DNA of 64,000 bases from Methylobacter marinus A45 (GCF_000383855.1 NZ_KB912877.1:3057579-3121578), one strand, 5' to 3'. Numbered from the stretch's first letter, positions 52,596 through 62,069 are shown. The notes: generated by a model not told the origin, from the sequence alone. Program-made: numbers and translations.

Positions 52596-52800
52596 GGTGG
52601 ATTCCTTTTTGTCGTTAATGTGTCGCTGCGCGACGGTTTGTCTAATCGGGTTTTATGAAAAACATCCTTGTTTTTTCGCCTTAACAGGCGATTTTGTCCT
52701 GCGCTCCTTAGCTCTTGCCCCTTTCCTCGTTCCCGCGCACCCTGAAGGGCATAAATGGGAATGCCTACCGGACCTAGCATACGACGTGCCGCTCTCACAG

Positions 52801-53010
52801 CCCGGTATCGGTTCCCACGGAGGACAGACTGTGAAAGAATTAGTGAAAAGCGTCATAAAAAGCCTTATTCACCACGAAGATCACGAAGGACACGAAGAAA
52901 AAATAAAATTAATCAATAACTTAAAACTTCGTGTGCTTCGTGTCCTTCGTGGTTAAATCTTTTAAATTGAATACTTTCACAGTCTCAGGACCGTGGGAAC
53001 CAGGAATTTC
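52801..53010. repeat. Palindrome ggttcccacgg ... ccgtgggaacc split by the MITE-like element
   Basis: ggttcccacgg at 52810-52820 and ccgtgggaacc at 52991-53001 are exact complements that become neighbours if the element and one GGAC are removed. Confidence 0.65.
52821..52991. mobile_element. MITE-like element copy 4 (full form)
   Basis: aGGAC at 52821 and aGGAC near 52988 flank AGACTGTGAAAG and CTTTCACAGTCT. The interior is nearly identical to copy 2 (28874). The duplicated flank is GGAC rather than GTAC. It separates fdxB from the [2Fe-2S] ferredoxin gene on the nifEN strand. Confidence 0.75.
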
Positions 53011-53059
53011 GCACCTACAGGTTCCAAAGGGACGCGGTGCGTACACTACACAATTGGCG

Positions 53060-53374
53060 TCAGGCCGCTTTTTTGTGGTCGTGGGTAAAGCAGCTCTTCG
53101 GGCAGACTTTCGAGCAGGCTTCGCAGCCAATGCAGTCATTGGCGTCTTTAATGCTCATGACCATGGTGATTTCGTCCTCGTCCTCATCGCCATAAGCGTC
53201 GTCGAAATCATCGGCATCGAGCACGTCGGCTTTTTCCACCAGATCAAAGACATCGCGCGGGCAGACTTTAAAGCAGCGGCCGCAGCCGATGCAGGTCGTC
53301 TGGTCGATGTCGTTAACATAAGACGGAGTCCATTCCGCGCCACCAAAAGTTACGCCGGTTACAAATTCTGACAT
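53060..53374 (-). CDS. fdxB: Nif-specific ferredoxin III (FdxB)
   Basis: 104 residues. Two 4Fe-4S motifs: CIGCGRCFKVCPRDVF and CIGCEACSKVCPKSCF, separated by an acidic linker (LDADDFDDAYGDEDEDEI) typical of FdxB. It carries electrons to nitrogenase or to cofactor assembly. It lies 16 bases after the CCE_0567-family gene. Confidence 0.92.
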   Translation of the reverse strand: MSEFVTGVTFGGAEWTPSYVNDIDQTTCIGCGRCFKVCPRDVFDLVEKADVLDADDFDDAYGDEDEDEITMVMSIKDANDCIGCEACSKVCPKSCFTHDHKKAA

Positions 53375-53390
53375 GCTTGATCACCCCCGG

Positions 53391-53606
53391 TCAGGCCGCA
53401 TCGGTTTGCGCGGCGTTAAGTTTTTGGTTGGCCTCATCCCAGGCCTTGCAGGCGTCGTAAGTGGCCTGGGCTATGCCCATTAGCTCCTGATAGGCATCCG
53501 GCAGGCGGTCTTCGATCAGGTCATGCAGCTCCATGGCCTGTTCGCTGGCCAGCCGTTTGGTCTTCTTGACCTCTTTTTCCAGTTTTCTCAGTTCTTCGGG
53601 ACTCAC
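53391..53606 (-). CDS. CCE_0567-family (DUF683) metalloprotein
   Basis: 71 residues, two helices: LRKLEKEVKKTKRLASEQAM-ELHDLIEDRLPDAYQELMGI. This small family is always near nifX and DUF269 genes; a homologue binds metal. It lies between DUF269 and fdxB with short gaps. Confidence 0.9.
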   Translation of the reverse strand: MSPEELRKLEKEVKKTKRLASEQAMELHDLIEDRLPDAYQELMGIAQATYDACKAWDEANQKLNAAQTDAA

Positions 53607-53617
53607 GGCAACACCTC

Positions 53618-54091
53618 CTAATCAGTCGCGGCAGCGCGGTATTTTTCGATTAATTCCAAGGCCTTGTCGATGGTCTTGTCACTTTGCTCGCACATCGCCT
53701 CCAGGCTCGGAAAGCCCCAGCGATGCACGTCGCGCAGGATTTTATCGACCACGATCAGCTTGCCTATCATGATGAATGCCCGGCCGAAGCCTTCATGGCT
53801 CAGATTGACCACGGGCACGGCCATGAGGCCGCTTTTCTGCTCGATCAGCGTCGCCAGCGAGTTGTAATAGGCCTTGATGCGCGCGACGGTGATGCCGTCC
53901 GGATCACCGACAACGGGAATGTCGCGCTTGCGCTCCTTGGTCAGTACGATAGGGTCGATGATTTTCGCATTCGACCAGCCGTCGTAGGTGTCGTAGGTAT
54001 CAATGGCGCGCAGTTGTTTGATCAGATCCTTAACAAGCTCGGAATCCAGGTTTACGTCGTCCTCTTGGACGACCAGTTCAGCAGTGGTCAT
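53618..54091 (-). CDS. NifX-associated protein, DUF269
   Basis: 157 residues. LVKDLIKQLRAIDTYDTYDG, WSNAKIIDPIVLTKERKRDI and MCEQSDKTIDKALELIEKYR fit DUF269 (Azotobacter nif orf5). The protein is linked to NifX and FeMo-co handling; its biochemical role is not known. The GGAGTA box precedes ATG 54091. Confidence 0.93.
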   Translation of the reverse strand: MTTAELVVQEDDVNLDSELVKDLIKQLRAIDTYDTYDGWSNAKIIDPIVLTKERKRDIPVVGDPDGITVARIKAYYNSLATLIEQKSGLMAVPVVNLSHEGFGRAFIMIGKLIVVDKILRDVHRWGFPSLEAMCEQSDKTIDKALELIEKYRAAATD

Positions 54092-54135
54092 GGTGTACTC
54101 CGTTAATTGAAATTAAACGTGATGAAGAGAATGGT

Positions 54136-54621
54136 TTACTCATCCCAGCCCTCGCTTTCCATCTGGTCGAAACGATTAGGATCGGGGCCTTTGTGTTTGT
54201 TGATCGCCTTGGCCAGCCAACTTGAAGGGCCTGCCTTTAATTCATTCTGCAGATCGGCGATCAGATCCTTGATCTTGCTGCCTTCATGCACCTTGACTGG
54301 CTGTATGCCGTTGCTCATCAATTGGTTGACGGCCGACGCGCCGATGGCCTGGCAATATACCGCCGCGCAGCCGTCCAAAAGTTGAATCTTTACCGACAAC
54401 TTGTCCTCGTTGCCGTCTTGGGCCAGTTCGCCGAATTGCGCCGCTTCCATGAGTTCCGAGTTTTCCATGTCGACGGCGTAAACCGCAAACGATCTGGCGG
54501 AGCCGAAATGCTGGTTGACGTTTTCCATGTCGGTAGTGGCAAAAGCTATTTTCAATGCGGTATCCATAAATCTGCTCTCATCTGTACTTTGCACGACGTG
54601 CAGCCTTCTTCTTAATGACAT
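54136..54621 (-). CDS. nifX: NifX, FeMo-co precursor carrier
   Basis: 161 residues. The start [40 protein letters not shown] fits NifX, with the cofactor-binding His in [15 protein letters not shown]. NifX holds NifB-co and VK-cluster intermediates between NifB and NifEN. It overlaps the end of nifN by 10 bases. The NafY core at 36982 shares the same fold. Confidence 0.94.
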   Translation of the reverse strand: MSLRRRLHVVQSTDESRFMDTALKIAFATTDMENVNQHFGSARSFAVYAVDMENSELMEAAQFGELAQDGNEDKLSVKIQLLDGCAAVYCQAIGASAVNQLMSNGIQPVKVHEGSKIKDLIADLQNELKAGPSSWLAKAINKHKGPDPNRFDQMESEGWDE

Positions 54622-56009
54622 GGCTGCGGGTATTCAGTTAATTCGTGGGCCGGTTTTTGCGCGTAAACCGAGCGATAAACCGGGATTTCCTCATGCGCGT
54701 GATTGATGACCAGGTTGGCCAGATCAAACAGCGTCTGACGGGAACCCCGGTAGCCTATCCAGGTTTTCTGGTAGCCGCCGATGATGTCATAGAGCGGGAA
54801 GCCGGCTCTCAGGATCGGCGCGCCGAGCCGTTCGGCGCTGTCGACGGCGTGCGAGTTGCCGATCACCAGTTGCGCGTTCTGGGCTTTGCCGATCAGTTCC
54901 ATGTCTTCCAGGTCGCCGATCTTGATGCTGGCGACCGGTATGCGCGACAACTGCGGGGTATTGCAGGACGTGACCGCGGCCACGACTTCGGCGCCCATTT
55001 CCTGGACCTGGGCGGCAAATGCGTGCAGCAGATCGGCATCGGCCGCGATGGCGATGCGCAATTGGCCGAGCATGAAATGGGTATCGAGCATGGCGTCTTG
55101 CAACTGTGCGCGCTGCCGCTCGATGCGTTCGGGCACGTCCATGCCGCTGATTTCGTTCAGTGCCGAGATCAGCTTATCGTTGGCATGCAGGCCATAGAGA
55201 TGGTCGAACGCATGAGTCGGCACGCCGGTTTTCTGTTCCAGCAGTTCGGCCGCTTTTTTCAGCGACGCGCCGATCACCACCGTCGCCAGCGCATCGCCCA
55301 GGGTCGCCATTTCCGACAGCAGCGTGCCGCCGATCGTGACCGGGCTGAAATCATCCTCGGTCAGGCAGCCGTCCAGCGAATCGGACAGGTCCGGCACGAA
55401 TACCGGCCGCAGTTGAAACTGCTCGAAAATATCGCGTAATGCTTCCAGATCGCCCGGCGTCAGCATGTAGCTGACCAGCACGTTCACCTGGCGCCGGCGC
55501 CGGCCCGGCTGGGTGCCGGCGTCCTTGGCATCGGGCACCAGCGCGCGGATGATTTCGGTCAGCGTCGCCGCATAACCGGTTTCGACGCTGCCGGTAAAAT
55601 CGGGGGTATTGACCGCGACCACGGCCACGTCGTCGAACTCGGGATTGGCTTCCCTGAATTCGCGGACATTGCGATGCACATCGGCGCCCTGCGTTTCCGC
55701 GAGCCCCGTGGTCAGAATCGTGATCAGGGCAGGGCGGGATTTTTCCGCGATGGTCTTGATGCCTTCGACGACGTTCTCGTCGGCGCCCAGCACCGAACTG
55801 CTCTGGTCCATGGCCGTGCTTTGCAGCGGAATCGGTTCCCGGAAATGGCGCACGAAGAACACCTTGGCGAACGCCGTGCAGCCTTGCGAACCGTGCAGCA
55901 TCGGCATGGCGCGGTTAAAGCCCAGCGTCGCCAGCGAGCCGCCCACGGGCTGGCTGGCTTTCAGCGGGCTGACCGACAGCGCCTTGTTGCGTTTCAGGAT
56001 CTCGGTCAT
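54612..56009 (-). CDS. nifN: NifN, FeMo-co assembly scaffold subunit
   Basis: 465 residues from ATG 56009 (ATGA overlap with nifE; a longer reading upstream is the nifE sequence in another frame). [20 protein letters not shown] and [20 protein letters not shown] show the NifK-like start with the Cys in GSQGC. NifEN is the site where the FeMo-co precursor gains Mo and homocitrate. Confidence 0.96.
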   Translation of the reverse strand: MTEILKRNKALSVSPLKASQPVGGSLATLGFNRAMPMLHGSQGCTAFAKVFFVRHFREPIPLQSTAMDQSSSVLGADENVVEGIKTIAEKSRPALITILTTGLAETQGADVHRNVREFREANPEFDDVAVVAVNTPDFTGSVETGYAATLTEIIRALVPDAKDAGTQPGRRRRQVNVLVSYMLTPGDLEALRDIFEQFQLRPVFVPDLSDSLDGCLTEDDFSPVTIGGTLLSEMATLGDALATVVIGASLKKAAELLEQKTGVPTHAFDHLYGLHANDKLISALNEISGMDVPERIERQRAQLQDAMLDTHFMLGQLRIAIAADADLLHAFAAQVQEMGAEVVAAVTSCNTPQLSRIPVASIKIGDLEDMELIGKAQNAQLVIGNSHAVDSAERLGAPILRAGFPLYDIIGGYQKTWIGYRGSRQTLFDLANLVINHAHEEIPVYRSVYAQKPAHELTEYPQPCH

Positions 56010-57400
56010 GCCGCCTCCTTCGCCTTCTTCCACGGCGCCGGCGCCCTGACGGAAGGCCAGACGGGGCTTTCCATGGTCAGCGCCAGTTGCCGCACCAGTT
56101 CCAGCATGCCCTGATAGCCTTCGTAGCCAAATTCGCGTTCCTGGTTGATGTCGAGGAACGGGATTTTCGCCTTCAGCGCCGTATACATGTTGCGGCCGCC
56201 GGCAATCAGGATGTCGGCCTTGTAATCGTGTACGATCTTGATCAGGGCTTTCGGGCTGCCGTCCTCGATCATCAGCGTATCCTCGCCCATCAATTCGCGA
56301 ATCCGCGCCTTGTCTTCCTCGGTCGATTTCTTGGTGCCGGTCGCGACCACCACCATGCCCAGATCCTGCAGCGCCGAAATCACCGACCAGCTTTTCACGC
56401 CGCCGGTAAACAGCAGCACGCGCTTGCCTTTCAGGCGCTCCTTCCACGGCGCCAGCTCGGCGCGGATGCGCGCTTCCTCGCGCTCGATGAGCCGTTCCGT
56501 GCGTTCGGTCAGGTCGGGGTCGCCGATGGCCTTGGCGAAATCGCGCAGGGCCTGGCTGGTGTCGGTAATGCCGTAAAAGCTGCCTTCGAACCAGGGCGTG
56601 CCGTATTTTTCATTCAGTTTGCGCGCGACGTTGAGCATCGCTTTCGAGCACACCATCATATTGACTTCGGCCTTGTGCATGGTCTGCACTTCGCGAAAGC
56701 GCGCATCGCCGGACAGCGTGCACAGAATGCGCAGGCCCAACTCATCGAACAGCGGCAGCACATGCCAGAATTCGCCGGCGATGTTGTATTCGCCGACCAG
56801 ATTCACATCGTGGATTTTGATATCGGTGCGTTGCGCCGACAACGGCAGCGGGTCGGGATCGCGCGTGCCGACCACATACTTGAACATGGCGTCGCCGGCG
56901 ATGCGGTTGCCGAGATTCTTGGTGCCGTAAAAGCCGGCGCTGTCGATAGGCACGACAGGCACGCCCCAGCGCTCCTCGGCCGACCGGCACACCGCACCGA
57001 TATCGTCGCCGATCAGCGCCGGCACGCAGGTGTTGTAAATAAACACGGCCGGCGGCTGGTAGGTTTCGACGGCCTGCTTGATCGCATGGAACAGCCGCTT
57101 TTCGGCGCGGCCCATGACGATATCCTGCTCGGTCAGATCCGTGGTCATGCCGATGCGGTACAGGCTCGCGCCGGAAGAGCGCGTGCCGCGGTTGTCCCAG
57201 GAACTGCCCGCGCAGGCGATAGGCCCGTGCACGATATGCGCGACATCGGCGATCGGCAACAGCGCAATCTGCGCCCCGTCAAACGCGCATCCGCCCGCCG
57301 AAGCGCCGGGCTTGGGCTTGGCGCAACCGGACTTCTCCTTCTTGTTATGCTCGCAGGAGGGTTCGTCCAGAAGTTCAGCAATGTCTTTGGTTGATTTCAT
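56006..57400 (-). CDS. nifE: NifE, FeMo-co assembly scaffold subunit
   Basis: 464 residues. [38 protein letters not shown] and [20 protein letters not shown] carry the P-cluster-like Cys residues of NifE. The N-terminal [17 protein letters not shown] also matches. An RpoN promoter lies at 57436 and a NifA site at 57496. It heads the nifENX operon and is transcribed leftwards. Confidence 0.96.
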   Translation of the reverse strand: MKSTKDIAELLDEPSCEHNKKEKSGCAKPKPGASAGGCAFDGAQIALLPIADVAHIVHGPIACAGSSWDNRGTRSSGASLYRIGMTTDLTEQDIVMGRAEKRLFHAIKQAVETYQPPAVFIYNTCVPALIGDDIGAVCRSAEERWGVPVVPIDSAGFYGTKNLGNRIAGDAMFKYVVGTRDPDPLPLSAQRTDIKIHDVNLVGEYNIAGEFWHVLPLFDELGLRILCTLSGDARFREVQTMHKAEVNMMVCSKAMLNVARKLNEKYGTPWFEGSFYGITDTSQALRDFAKAIGDPDLTERTERLIEREEARIRAELAPWKERLKGKRVLLFTGGVKSWSVISALQDLGMVVVATGTKKSTEEDKARIRELMGEDTLMIEDGSPKALIKIVHDYKADILIAGGRNMYTALKAKIPFLDINQEREFGYEGYQGMLELVRQLALTMESPVWPSVRAPAPWKKAKEAA

Positions 57401-57435
57401 GGCTCTGACCGGTAGTTTTGTTTTACTTAGGACAG

Positions 57436-57451
57436 AGCAATGATTGTGCCA
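57436..57451 (-). promoter_or_regulatory. RpoN promoter of nifE
   Basis: The minus strand reads TGGCACAATCATTGCT, an exact -24 TGGCAC and -12 TTGC. The start would be near 57424, 24 bases before the ATG. Confidence 0.92.
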
Positions 57452-57495
57452 GTTTTTATTTCATTGAATTTATTGGGGTTTATGGGGGAGGGAAT

Positions 57496-57511
57496 TGTAG
57501 GAAATGCTACA
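57496..57511. promoter_or_regulatory. NifA upstream activator sequence of nifE
   Basis: TGTAGGAAATGCTACA, the same 16 bases as at 39781. It is 45 bases from the -24 element, closer than usual but workable. The rest of 57512-57781 shows no other feature. Confidence 0.87.
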
Positions 57512-57781
57512 AAGTTGGGGATTGTTGTCGGTTGGTCTAAAAGTTATTTAGAAATTACTGATGTTGAGTTTGTGCTATAGATTCGATTTATGCTGGCTTA
57601 TGACAATAACCATTAGACGCAACCAAATTGAATACTGCCTGAAGGTGCTGTATTTCTTAGTTGCTGATCCAATCCCTCAGATATTGAGGTAGAGTTGTTA
57701 TCTGGTTTTAAAAATCATTTGAATGCTGATTAAGAGTAAGAGTGTAAAATCTACAGACGTAGATAATTAATTGTTAAGCAT

Positions 57782-58468
57782 ATGAACGAAGTAGATCTGT
57801 CACCACTCAATGGTATCTTAATTGATGGTCTTGAGTTCTGCGCCAAGATATATGCAATTTTTGAGCATATTCGAAACGAAACAGACGGTATCAACCGTCT
57901 ACGCCTTCGAAATACTTCAATAGAAAAGAAACTCCTTGAAGAACTGCTACCCATCTGCCGCTATATTCAAACTTATTATCGTGTGGGCAGGTATATTTCA
58001 GTTCGATGGATTGATGGGAATCAGTCGTTTGATGCTGAACTCCATCAGAAAGGTTATTACATCAATAAAGGTTACTACCCAGCCCTTGCTCATTTGGAAG
58101 TAACTACGGCCATGCATGAGAATGAACATTGGATCTGGAAACTTTTGTCACAAGGGAAAGGTGCTTTTGCACCGGAGGGCATACAGAAGCTCAAGCGAAA
58201 GCCCGTACAATCAGAGCCAGTCGTCTTTACTAATACTGAGCACGTGGAACATTTCGTGCCGATAATTATCGGTCAAATAACCAAGAAAGCAGAGATACCT
58301 TATCCAGCAGACACCTCTTTGATTATTCAGTGCAGCTTAAATAGTCTCTATACGGGGGATGACTGGGACTTACTGGCCCTGGAAGTAAAACGCCAGATGC
58401 CAAATCACAAGTTCCGCGAGGTACTCATGTTTGATGGAACTACTGAAAGAACGGCTGTCATTATGTAG
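57782..58468 (+). CDS. Uncharacterised protein, 228 residues
   Basis: Soluble, no signal peptide, no membrane helix. N-terminal helical part (GLEFCAKIYAIFEHIRNETD) and a C-terminal domain with DDWDLLALEVKRQMPNHKFR. The ribosome-binding site is weak. The stop TAG directly abuts the R2 repeat (cgcagtaggctggg). AT-richer than the nif genes, so probably accessory. No family recognised. Confidence 0.65.
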   Translation: MNEVDLSPLNGILIDGLEFCAKIYAIFEHIRNETDGINRLRLRNTSIEKKLLEELLPICRYIQTYYRVGRYISVRWIDGNQSFDAELHQKGYYINKGYYPALAHLEVTTAMHENEHWIWKLLSQGKGAFAPEGIQKLKRKPVQSEPVVFTNTEHVEHFVPIIIGQITKKAEIPYPADTSLIIQCSLNSLYTGDDWDLLALEVKRQMPNHKFREVLMFDGTTERTAVIM

Positions 58469-58512
58469 CGCAGTAGGCTGGGTTTCCGCTAAGGCTCCAA
58501 CCCAGCCTACTG
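58469..58512. repeat. R2 repeat directly after the stop codon
   Basis: cagtaggctgggtttccgct and its complement aaggctccaacccagcctactg make a 15-bp-plus stem with a small loop. It could act as a hairpin at the mRNA 3' end. No T-run follows. Confidence 0.72.
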
Positions 58513-58560
58513 GACTTATATATCAATCAGTTATCTTTTTTGTCGTTTACAGAGGAATTT

Positions 58561-59712
58561 ATGAATAAAAAATATACAGGAAAACAAGTCATTAAAGCTG
58601 GTGAAATGTTCCTTGAGGACGACATTATTAACAGTGCTGATGAATTCGATCGAGCAATGGATATTCTGTCATACTGGCGTTTTAGTCATGAAGTGCCTCT
58701 TGGAAAAGCATTAGAAATTCTTCGGGAAATAACGTTAAAAATAGATAAAACGGCCATATTTGCAAAACGATTGAAGAGATATGTTTCTATTGTTCTTAAG
58801 CTAAAACGATTTAAGCAAATGAAACTTAAGAATATGCAAGATATTGGAGGATGTAGGGCTATCGTTTCAACTCCCAAAAAGCTATATAAAGTAGCAAGAG
58901 AGCTAAAACAAAGGCCTGAATTTAAGAATTCACAAGGAAAGATCCGGCATAAAGATTATATAGTAAATCCAAAAGAAGATGGTTACAGAGGGTATCATAT
59001 AGTTGGTCAATTTAAAGATGAGCATGGGGACAAGAAAGATATAGAAGTCCAGCTAAGGACAAATATTCAGCATGATTGGGCTACTGCCTTGGAAATTGTA
59101 GACCTATTTACAGGTCAAGCATTGAAATCTAATCGAGGAGATGAAAATTGGAAACGTTTTTTCTCAAGTGTTAGCACACAGTTTGCTGTGATGGAAAGTA
59201 TTCATTTGTTTAATGCGCTTGAGGATAAAGAAAAATATAAATTATATGTAAAACAATTGAATGAAAATCCAAAAGCTATTGAATCTTTTGATGGTACTCG
59301 GAAATATTCTGAAAAATTAGGGGTAGTCGAAGTATTTGAAGCTTTTACTCATTCACTCAAAATAGTTGATGGGCATCTCGAAAAAAATTCAGAAGCTGGT
59401 TACGTCTTAGTTGAGGTCGACACAACAAAAAAGGAAGTTAAAACAATTTTTTTTAAAGATAGTGCAAACAAAAATGCTGAGAAGATGTACATCGAAGCAG
59501 AAAAACGAGCAACTGAAAAAAATGGCATTGTTGTAGCGCTTGTTTCTACTACAGCGGTTGGCGGTATTAAAGAGGCCTACCCGAACTACTTTGCTGATTC
59601 AACAGATTTTTTGAAATATTTGTTATTCATAACAAATGCTCCTGCCCAAAAAATAAACAAAATGCTTTCTCAGCCAGGTAGCACTGTAGCCAAGCGCGGT
59701 AGGTTGGGTTGA
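58561..59712 (+). CDS. RelA/SpoT-domain protein (alarmone-synthetase-like)
   Basis: 383 residues from ATG 58561 (CAGAGGAA box). The RelA/SpoT synthetase core is seen at about 80-195: KRLKRYVSIVLKLKRFKQMK, LKNMQDIGGCRAIVSTPKKL, DYIVNPKEDGYRGYHIVGQF and DIEVQLRTNIQHDWATALE, so the G-loop Tyr and catalytic Glu region are in place. There is no HD hydrolase, TGS or ACT domain. It may be a pppGpp, ppApp or tRNA-pyrophosphokinase toxin-like enzyme with a C-terminal regulatory part. The last five codons (RGRLG) and the stop come from an R2 repeat. Confidence 0.82.
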   Translation: MNKKYTGKQVIKAGEMFLEDDIINSADEFDRAMDILSYWRFSHEVPLGKALEILREITLKIDKTAIFAKRLKRYVSIVLKLKRFKQMKLKNMQDIGGCRAIVSTPKKLYKVARELKQRPEFKNSQGKIRHKDYIVNPKEDGYRGYHIVGQFKDEHGDKKDIEVQLRTNIQHDWATALEIVDLFTGQALKSNRGDENWKRFFSSVSTQFAVMESIHLFNALEDKEKYKLYVKQLNENPKAIESFDGTRKYSEKLGVVEVFEAFTHSLKIVDGHLEKNSEAGYVLVEVDTTKKEVKTIFFKDSANKNAEKMYIEAEKRATEKNGIVVALVSTTAVGGIKEAYPNYFADSTDFLKYLLFITNAPAQKINKMLSQPGSTVAKRGRLG

Positions 59713-59879
59713 TAATGGCCGTATGATGGATGAATTGTAAGGTGGATTTGCCTTGGCAATCCACCACAAACGGAGCCTTAAAACCGAAATGTTCCGTAAT
59801 GCTATCTGGCCTGTTTGAAATGGCGGTTTGCTGCGCGAAACCACCTTGCCTAGCTAAAGCTCCAACCCAGCTTACCGCG
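59695..59879. repeat. R2 repeat with 130-bp insertion (copy 1)
   Basis: cgcggtaggttgggttgata at 59695 and ccaacccagcttaccgcg at 59862-59879 are the R2 ends. The interior (gccgtatgatggatgaattg...ggtggatttgccttggcaat...) is almost identical to the copy at 62283. It overlaps the end of the preceding gene. Confidence 0.8.
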
Positions 59880-59953
59880 TTGAGATTGAGAGAGTATAAA
59901 ATATCCCGAAATGAAAAAACCTTTGTTAGCCGCCACACTTTCAGATTCTGCCA

Positions 59954-61102
59954 ATGGATATTGAAATAATCAGACGAATTTGCCTTGCTAGGCACCTGTA
60001 CGAGCTTAGCCGTGAAAGTCTTAAATCAGCCAATGACCTCTATCTCTTTTCTGGAGTGAACCTATTGCAAGATGCCATTGAAGCATTTCTTGTTGCGACA
60101 GCGGATTCTGTTGGGGCTTCTCTCGATGAAAAAACAAACTTCGATAAGTATTTTGTGTTAATCAATGAGAAGATAGCGCCAAAGGAATTACCCTTTAAGA
60201 ATAGATTACTTCGATTGAATAAGATTCGAGTAAACTCAAAGCATCATGGAATCCAACCTGCGAGAGATGAATGTCAGAGGCTTTCTATTGCCGTCCGGGA
60301 ATTCTTTGACGAAGTCAGTTCATCGATTCTGGGAGTGAACTTTTCTACTGTCAGTGCTATTGATCTTATGCATACTGGCGAGACAAAAGATCTACTTTTA
60401 GCAGCCAAGGTGGCATTCGATAATAAAGATTACGCGGCTTGCGCAATTGATTGTCGGAAAGCGATTTATTTAGAGCTAGAGAATTCGTATGACATAGCGA
60501 GTTTCAAGGATGATGTAAAACCGCGAGGACTGTTGGGGCGGTTCAGTAAGGCGCCATTCTTTGCTAGAAGCAAGGATTATATCGAGCAGAAGGTCTTAGA
60601 GCCTACGGATTATATCGTCTATGACCATATCGATTTGAACCAGGAGTTGTTGAAGTACTCTATTGACAGTACCGCTTTTTGGAATGTCTGGCGACTCACT
60701 CCTGAAGTTTATCGGACCATGGACAAAGAATGGGTATTGAAGCACGACTTTGGTAAGCTCGATAAAGAAATACTGACCGATACTATCGAATACATCTTCA
60801 ATACCACAGTGGATATCCTGCTAGCCGTTCACGCTAAGAAGGAATCTATTAAAACTTCGTCGAACCAAAAATATTATCTTGAACTTGCTAAAGATGAAGT
60901 GCCTGTTTATGAGAAGGCAGACAGAAAGTCGAAGATCGTCTGCCGTACGCCGAAGGACCTTATGAAGGTGGACTGTGATTTCTATATTACAGGACTGCAG
61001 GGAGATGGTCCGTATTGGCACGTGTATAACTTCGGAGACTCAGGTTTCTTTATCGGGTTTATTCACAATGAGGACGTTCAGCGCGGTAGGCTGGGTTGCT
61101 AA
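59954..61102 (+). CDS. Uncharacterised protein with SH3-like C-terminal domain
   Basis: 382 residues. The N-terminal helical region (YELSRESLKSANDLYLFSGV, LQDAIEAFLVATADSVGASL) recalls HEPN-like helical bundles, though no R-x4-6-H motif was identified with confidence. The C-terminus (about 305-375: LELAKDEVPVYEKADRKSKI...GPYWHVYNFGDSGFFIGFIH) looks like a bacterial SH3 domain. The final residues RGRLGC and the stop come from the R2 repeat starting at 61081. Function unknown; may belong with the RelA/SpoT-domain gene. Confidence 0.68.
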   Translation: MDIEIIRRICLARHLYELSRESLKSANDLYLFSGVNLLQDAIEAFLVATADSVGASLDEKTNFDKYFVLINEKIAPKELPFKNRLLRLNKIRVNSKHHGIQPARDECQRLSIAVREFFDEVSSSILGVNFSTVSAIDLMHTGETKDLLLAAKVAFDNKDYAACAIDCRKAIYLELENSYDIASFKDDVKPRGLLGRFSKAPFFARSKDYIEQKVLEPTDYIVYDHIDLNQELLKYSIDSTAFWNVWRLTPEVYRTMDKEWVLKHDFGKLDKEILTDTIEYIFNTTVDILLAVHAKKESIKTSSNQKYYLELAKDEVPVYEKADRKSKIVCRTPKDLMKVDCDFYITGLQGDGPYWHVYNFGDSGFFIGFIHNEDVQRGRLGC

Positions 61103-61164
61103 ACCCAGCATTCGAAGTCGCCCATGCCAAGTTTCCGCTAGAGCTCCAACCCAGCCTACCGCGC
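61081..61164. repeat. R2 repeat at the gene end (short form)
   Basis: gcgcggtaggctgggttgct and gagctccaacccagcctacc-gcgc form a near-perfect terminal inverted repeat with aaacccagc/tttccgcta inside. It lies across the stop of the 59954 gene and before a gene remnant. Confidence 0.8.
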
Positions 61165-61298
61165 TGAAGTTCAAAAATCTCAAAAAAGCCGTTGAATCTC
61201 GTGATTGGAAAGAAGCCGCAAAACATTGTCACCGGATTGGTCCTTCAAAGGAACGCAATGATTGGACTCGCGATCTGTTCCTATCTACATCTAATTAA
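61165..61298 (+). pseudogene. C-terminal remnant of a lysozyme-like gene
   Basis: After the repeat the frame continues KFKNLKKAVESRDWKEAAKH then CHRIGPSKERNDWTRDLFLS and stops at 61298. The pattern of A-x-W-x2-A-A, then R-N-x-W-T-x2-L-F resembles the end of phage or type VI-linked lysozymes. No start exists in front of it, as the R2 repeat takes that place. The remnant is about 40 codons. Confidence 0.45.
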
Positions 61299-61307
61299 GG
61301 TTTTTGT

Positions 61308-62069
61308 ATGATATTTCGTAAGCTGCACCCGTTGAGGGCGCTCGCCGCCTTCCTTCTTTTCTATGTTTGCTCATTCGACATCCTTTCAGCCCCCAAGCTT
61401 TTTGTAGCCAAGGAACTGCAGCTAAAAGACTCTATTCCAAGCGAGGAGGAGTTTAGTCGCTCTTTTGAAGACCCTTTGCCTGCTATGGTGTCAGATGCTG
61501 AAGGTAAGCGTTTGATAGAATTAGCCAATTGCCGGGATTATCTCGCGGTGAGAGACCGCATAACCGGTAGTGATAACGAGGCTGACTATCGGGTTCTTCT
61601 TCTGCAAACAGCTCCATGTTTAGCAATGGCTTTGCTTAAATTATCCGGTACCGCCTCACAAACTGCATTGCCGGAAGACTTTTTACAGTATACCGATACG
61701 AGTGCTTATCCGGCTTCGATCTGGCCGACTGTATCGGATGACGAACATCAACGTCTTGAGCAGACCCAGGCAACGCTTCAGACTGTTTCGGAAAAGAAAT
61801 CCCTGAAACAGTTAAATGACGAAACTTTGCAATTGGAGGCAACTGATTTTGGTTTACGTCTTACGCTGCTCGCACGTGCTGATTTTGATCATGATGGCTG
61901 GGAAGACGCTGCTTTTCGTTGGGAAGGTTATGCTCTTAATGGTAGTTACAGTAATGCACGCCTTGTTGTTCTAACGCGTACCCGTAAAGATGGTCGTTTT
62001 AGGGAACTTGCCATTGAGAGTCTGTTAAAACAAGGCCAAGCAACCTTGCCGGTAATAAAAGGCCAATAG
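61308..62069 (+). CDS. Secreted protein with DxDxDG motif, unknown
   Basis: 253 residues. A signal peptide (about 1-29, ending ILSA). Near 190 the sequence LLARADFDHDGWEDAAFRWE has the D-x-D-x-D-G calcium loop seen in VCBS/FG-GAP repeats. The rest has no motif I know. It is 9 bases after the lysozyme-like remnant, so it may have been the immunity partner of the lost enzyme; speculative. Confidence 0.62.
   Translation: MIFRKLHPLRALAAFLLFYVCSFDILSAPKLFVAKELQLKDSIPSEEEFSRSFEDPLPAMVSDAEGKRLIELANCRDYLAVRDRITGSDNEADYRVLLLQTAPCLAMALLKLSGTASQTALPEDFLQYTDTSAYPASIWPTVSDDEHQRLEQTQATLQTVSEKKSLKQLNDETLQLEATDFGLRLTLLARADFDHDGWEDAAFRWEGYALNGSYSNARLVVLTRTRKDGRFRELAIESLLKQGQATLPVIKGQ

Noticed and set aside
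54612-56447. A 611-codon reading that could be taken as a NifE-NifN fusion
   Set aside because: The part before 56009 is the nifE gene read in another frame. A clean ATGA overlap at 56006-56009 gives separate NifE and NifN of normal length.
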